Assembly: GCA_020060465.1 (NCBI GenBank)
Contig: JAGVAD010000062.1
Location: forward strand, 1-37,385
DNA length: 37,385 nucleotides
Reading direction: 5' to 3'
Origin: Anaerolineales bacterium
GTDB lineage: Bacteria > Chloroflexota > Anaerolineae > Anaerolineales > UBA4823
Positions within the stretch are counted from its first letter, which is position 1. Every line of letters begins with the position of its first letter. The translations under genes were made by a program, and so were the position numbers. Shown here piece by piece: positions 34,599 to 37,385 of this stretch. Below the pieces are notes generated by a model. It had not been told where the DNA came from and did not search any database. It was given only the letters and a program-made list of their open reading frames with translations.

Positions 34599-35501
34599 AT
34601 GACAACGACCATTCCCCGCGACAAGGTGTTCTTTGCTTTTGGACCGCACCTCAGGGCTATTGCGGAAATCGAACAGGGTGAAGAGGTGCTTCTGCAAACT
34701 CACGATTGCTTCGAAGGTCAAATCCAGAGACCGACTGATCTGGTGGATTCTCTGGATTGGAGTCATGTAAACCCGGCCACCGGACCGCTTTACATTAAGG
34801 GGACAAAACCGGGCGATGTGCTACGGATCACCCTGCTTGATCTGGAGATTGGCTCGCAGTCCAGTATGGTCACCATCCCGGGTGAGGGGGCGTTGGGTGA
34901 TCTGATCACTGAAATGGAGACTGCGATTCTCAAACGAGAGGGCGATGAAGTGATCTTCAAAGACAAGATCCGCGTCCCCACTCGTCCAATGATCGGCGTA
35001 ATTGGCGTCGCCCCTGCCGATCAGGAGGTGCCCACCGGCACACCGGGCGCCCACGGTGGCAACATGGATTGCACCCTGATCACCGCAGGCAACCGGGTAT
35101 ATTTTACAGTGGGAGTGGAAGGGGCCATGTTCGGCGCTGGCGACCTGCACGCCGCCATGGGCGACGGCGAAATTGTAGTCTGTGGTGCGGAGACTCCCGG
35201 TTCGGTGCGCTTCAAGGCCGAGGTGGTAGACCTGCCTGGCCTGCCCACACCTTTCGTGGAGACCGACGACCTGGTGGCTACAATCTACTCCGCCCCGTCT
35301 GTGGATGAAGCCGTCAACGGCGCCATCCATCGCATGGCTCGGTTCTTGACCGATTTCGCCAGGATACCTCTTAACGATGCTGGCATGCTGATGAGCCTGG
35401 TTGGCCAGCTCAAGTTCTGCCAGGTGGTTGATCCGCTCAAGACCGTCCGTTTTGAGTTTCCTAAGTCTGTGTTGGCGAAGTACGGGTTTGAGATGCCCTA
35501 G
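34599..35501 (+). CDS. Acetamidase/formamidase family protein
   Basis: 300 residues; ATG with GGAGG 5 nt upstream; an in-frame TTG four codons earlier overlaps that site. Matches the FmdA/AmdA family, which hydrolyses formamide, acetamide and related amides to ammonia plus acid: VNPATGPLYIKGTKPGDVL, PGAHGGNMDCTLITAGNRVY, FGAGDLHAAMGDGEIVVCGAE. Cytosolic. Last gene of the transporter cluster, 85 nt after the C69 gene; a strong terminator follows. Confidence 0.92.
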   Translation: MTTTIPRDKVFFAFGPHLRAIAEIEQGEEVLLQTHDCFEGQIQRPTDLVDSLDWSHVNPATGPLYIKGTKPGDVLRITLLDLEIGSQSSMVTIPGEGALGDLITEMETAILKREGDEVIFKDKIRVPTRPMIGVIGVAPADQEVPTGTPGAHGGNMDCTLITAGNRVYFTVGVEGAMFGAGDLHAAMGDGEIVVCGAETPGSVRFKAEVVDLPGLPTPFVETDDLVATIYSAPSVDEAVNGAIHRMARFLTDFARIPLNDAGMLMSLVGQLKFCQVVDPLKTVRFEFPKSVLAKYGFEMP

Positions 35502-35545
35502 TCAGGCGTTTCCTCGTTGGAACAGAGATCGTCTTGTGTCGCCTT

Positions 35546-35581
35546 AACCTCCCGCGGATTTCAAACCCGCGGGAGGTTTCT
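35546..35581 (+). terminator. Terminator of the transporter-amidase operon
   Basis: AACCTCCCGCGG (35546-35557) and CCGCGGGAGGTT (35567-35578) form a perfect 12-bp stem with a 9-nt loop, followed by TTCTAATCT. Confidence 0.85.
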
Positions 35582-35589
35582 AATCTCTT

Positions 35590-35637
35590 AATAGCTATTG
35601 CGATTTGTATATAACCTAATTCGATAGCTATCGAATT
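35590..35637. promoter_or_regulatory. Two palindromic operator-like sites before the ArsR gene
   Basis: AATAGCTATT (35590-35599) and the perfect 20-bp palindrome with arms AATTCGATAG/CTATCGAATT (35618-35637) share the core ATAGCTAT; centres are 33 bp apart (about three helical turns). Located directly before an ArsR-type repressor, they are likely autoregulatory sites. Confidence 0.6.
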
Positions 35638-35657
35638 GGATTAACGAGACTTGCACT

Positions 35658-36275
35658 ATGAACCCGATTTCAGCCAAACCTTCGGGCGATCCGGAAGCTG
35701 CCTCCAATGCATCAATGGATGAATTACTGGAATTCTTCAAGGCGTTATCGAATGGCAACCGGCTGCGCATCCTGCGCCTGCTGGCGCGCCAGCCGCTGAC
35801 AGTGGAGCAACTGGCGGAGATGTTGGGGCTGCGCCCCTCCACAGTCTCCCATCACCTGCAGTATCTGGCGCATGTGGGGCTGGTCTCCGCCAGGGCTAAG
35901 AGCTACTACAACGTTTACCGGCTAGAGGATGGCGCCCTTGAAGACATGGCGCAGCGGCTCCTGGCTCGGAAAACGCTGTCTGGCGCTGCCGCGGATGTGG
36001 ATTTGGACGCTTACGACCGCAAGGTGATCGCCAACTTCACGACCCCGGATGGGCGGATCAAGGCTTTTCCCGCCCAGCGCAAGAAGTTCGAGGCTACCCT
36101 GCGCTACGTCCTGCGGGTCTTCGAGCCAGGCGTGCGCTACAGCGAGGTACAGGTCAACCAGATGCTGAGTCAGTTCCACGAAGACACCGCCACGCTGCGC
36201 CGCGATCTGGTGGGTTACGGCTGGCTGAAGCGCGAGGGCGGCAGCGGTGACTACTGGAGACCGGAAGAGATATAA
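35658..36275 (+). CDS. ArsR family regulator with DUF2087 domain
   Basis: 205 residues. Winged HTH (about residues 20-90): MDELLEFFKALSNGNRLRIL, then LTVEQLAEMLGLRPSTVSHH with the recognition helix. The C-terminal part (about 135-205: RIKAFPAQRKKFEATLRYVL, then FEPGVRYSEVQVNQMLSQFHE and a GYGWLKREGGSGDYWR end) is DUF2087. No Cys metal site is visible, so it does not look like a metal sensor. ATG at 35658 without a strong ribosome binding site. The regulated genes are unknown; its own palindromes suggest autoregulation. Confidence 0.88.
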   Translation: MNPISAKPSGDPEAASNASMDELLEFFKALSNGNRLRILRLLARQPLTVEQLAEMLGLRPSTVSHHLQYLAHVGLVSARAKSYYNVYRLEDGALEDMAQRLLARKTLSGAAADVDLDAYDRKVIANFTTPDGRIKAFPAQRKKFEATLRYVLRVFEPGVRYSEVQVNQMLSQFHEDTATLRRDLVGYGWLKREGGSGDYWRPEEI

Positions 36276-36294
36276 GGTGAAGGAGGACGAATAA

Positions 36295-36340
36295 AACCAA
36301 ACACTGCTGGAATTTTTCAAGGCGCTGGCAAACCCTCGCC
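36295..36340 (+). pseudogene. Remnant of a second ArsR-type gene start
   Basis: After AGGAGG (36281-36286), the frame reads NQTLLEFFKALANPR (36295-36339), nearly identical to LLEFFKALSNGNR of the intact ArsR gene just upstream. The HTH does not follow: sequence diverges at once, and a stop codon sits in frame directly before (36292-36294). It is a decayed copy of an ArsR N-terminus. Confidence 0.6.
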
Positions 36341-36701
36341 CCTTTTGGAGACCAATTCTGGAAGTCACTCCATGGACGTCTTCCCCAGTCATTTGTATAC
36401 CGCCTCACGCGCAAGACGACGTAAGTTTCTGGTGGTCCAAGCCCGGCCGGGCTATTTATGGCAATAACTCAGTCTCTTCGATACACAGACATCATTGGAT
36501 GCGATAGTTATCACAAGGAATATCTATTATTTTTAATGGGATGAACTATAGTTCACGACCTACCAGAAGGCTGAAACAACCAAAAGAGACACCTCAAGAC
36601 ATCACTGCAAGAAAATTTTCTAATTGAACTCTAAGCTTGCCTACTGGTAAAATATAAACAACGAAAAGGAAGCCGATCTGGTTGGCGAGGAGGATAACTA
36701 A
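36341..36701. other. AT-richer non-coding stretch
   Basis: No gene is seen. It holds two palindromes: AGCCCGGCCGGGCT (36440-36453) and TGAACTATAGTTCA (36542-36555), the latter operator-like. Confidence 0.5.
36624..36653 (+). promoter_or_regulatory. Promoter of the 196-residue membrane protein gene
   Basis: TTGAAC (36624-36629), 18-nt spacer, TAAAAT (36648-36653), about 48 nt before the ATG. Confidence 0.5.
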
Positions 36702-37292
36702 ATGACTATTCCTGTTTGCCCAATTGACGGTAAAGAGGATGCGATTAGAAAAATAGAATCCATTATCTTGGGTGACACCTCATTTGGCTCATTTTCCGGC
36801 CCTTCCGGAGGAGTAACATATTCTGAGGGGAAATGGGGAACATATACTGGCGGACAGCAGTTAAGCGGAACGAGTACAACAACGTTAGCGAACATGCTAA
36901 GGTTACCGCCAGAACCTGTCAAAAGAGGCGGATTAGGTTGTTGGCTTTTTGTAATATATTTCTTTGGCGGGATCGCAGCCTTTGCAGGAATAGCCATGAT
37001 ATTGGGAGGTTTATTAGGTGATGGATACGCAAATGAGGGTGGAAGCGAGGTTTTTTGTAATGCTATTGGTGTTGCAGTGATAGCAATTGGCGGATTGATT
37101 TTGGCGCGAAGTTACAATGCGAAAAGCAAAAAAGATGGTGAAGAAAAGTATGCAAGGGATATTCAGATTTGGAGAAAAATGAAGGACAAATGGGTAGGTC
37201 TATATTATTGTTATCGGCATCATCTGGTTTTTGACCCAAACACCGGAGAACAATGCCAACCGGAAAACTTGTTGACTTTTCTTCAAGGGTGA
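36702..37292 (+). CDS. Membrane protein of unknown function with degenerate zinc ribbon
   Basis: 196 residues; ATG with GAGGAGG about 9 nt upstream. N-terminal CPIDGKEDAIRKIESII followed by Gly/Ser-rich sequence, two membrane helices (about 81-105 and 117-136), then a charged tail with YYCYRHHLVFDPNTGE. This layout resembles bacterial proteins with an N-terminal CPxCG zinc ribbon and a C-terminal 'YYCxRDDxVFxPxTG' end; here the second Cys of the ribbon is replaced by Asp. Lower GC than neighbours suggests transfer. Function unknown. Confidence 0.7.
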   Translation: MTIPVCPIDGKEDAIRKIESIILGDTSFGSFSGPSGGVTYSEGKWGTYTGGQQLSGTSTTTLANMLRLPPEPVKRGGLGCWLFVIYFFGGIAAFAGIAMILGGLLGDGYANEGGSEVFCNAIGVAVIAIGGLILARSYNAKSKKDGEEKYARDIQIWRKMKDKWVGLYYCYRHHLVFDPNTGEQCQPENLLTFLQG

Positions 37293-37385
37293 CTGTTCCA
37301 AAATTGGTAAATGATGGGTGAAGTAACAAGGTTTGTGGCAACCCCACTGGCTTTTTACCCGGCTACGCCATCAAATCGGCCAAAC

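Noticed and set aside
36440..36453. AGCCCGGCCGGGCT palindrome as terminator
   Set aside because: No room for a proper loop and no T-run; kept only as a palindrome in the intergenic description.

Overview
The window looks like chromosomal DNA of a moderately GC-rich bacterium, most likely Chloroflexota (Anaerolineae-like). This is inferred from gene content (lipobox lipoproteins beside LysM/M23 wall hydrolases, DUF2089 with YvlB-type genes, a fused EcfAA ATPase, an ArsR-DUF2087 regulator) and not from a marker gene. No insertion sequence, prophage, integrase or CRISPR array was seen. Nearly all genes are housekeeping or metabolic, packed in short operons that often overlap by 4 nt.

Layout. 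2-7242 (+): the end of a formiminotransferase-cyclodeaminase-like gene, an M23 lipoprotein, dCTP deaminase (dcd), and three tandem paralogous LysM-lysozyme-like-M23 lipoproteins, all coupled by overlaps except at the start of dcd. 7243-11626 (+): a consensus sigma-70 promoter inside an inverted repeat drives a DUF2089 regulator, a YvlB-like beta-solenoid protein, two more small proteins carrying the same short helical-hairpin module, and an MFS exporter. 11661-13950 (-): ECF sigma factor, zinc anti-sigma factor, small zinc-ribbon protein, TlpA-type thioredoxin and OsmC peroxidase, a probable thiol-stress unit. 14089-18084 (+): a SAM hydrolase (DUF62) with a probably leaderless mRNA, followed by a complete ECF vitamin-type transporter (fused ATPase, S and T components). 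18079-23470 (-): HAD phosphatase, HD nucleotidase, clpC, rpsA.

23596-25640 (+) is the most unusual locus: a Mg/Co-chelatase AAA+ gene ends on a run of ten A residues, and the VWA half continues in the -1 frame with no credible start codon of its own. This fits a frameshift-expressed ChlI/ChlD pair. It is followed by 620 nt of non-coding DNA with several DnaA boxes, two of them perfect TTATCCACA sites 21 bp apart: a candidate replication origin away from dnaA, or a DnaA-controlled region. Then come an OsmC protein (+), glgC (-) and tRNA-Leu(CAA) (-).

28460-35501 (+): a complete branched-chain amino acid/amide-type ABC transporter (binding protein, two ATPases, two permeases) followed by a C69 (secernin-like) Ntn-hydrolase and an acetamidase/formamidase, suggesting uptake and hydrolysis of amides or small peptides for nitrogen. 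35590-36275: an ArsR-DUF2087 regulator behind two palindromic operator-like sites. 36276-37385: an AT-richer tail with a decayed fragment of a second ArsR gene and a membrane protein of unknown function.
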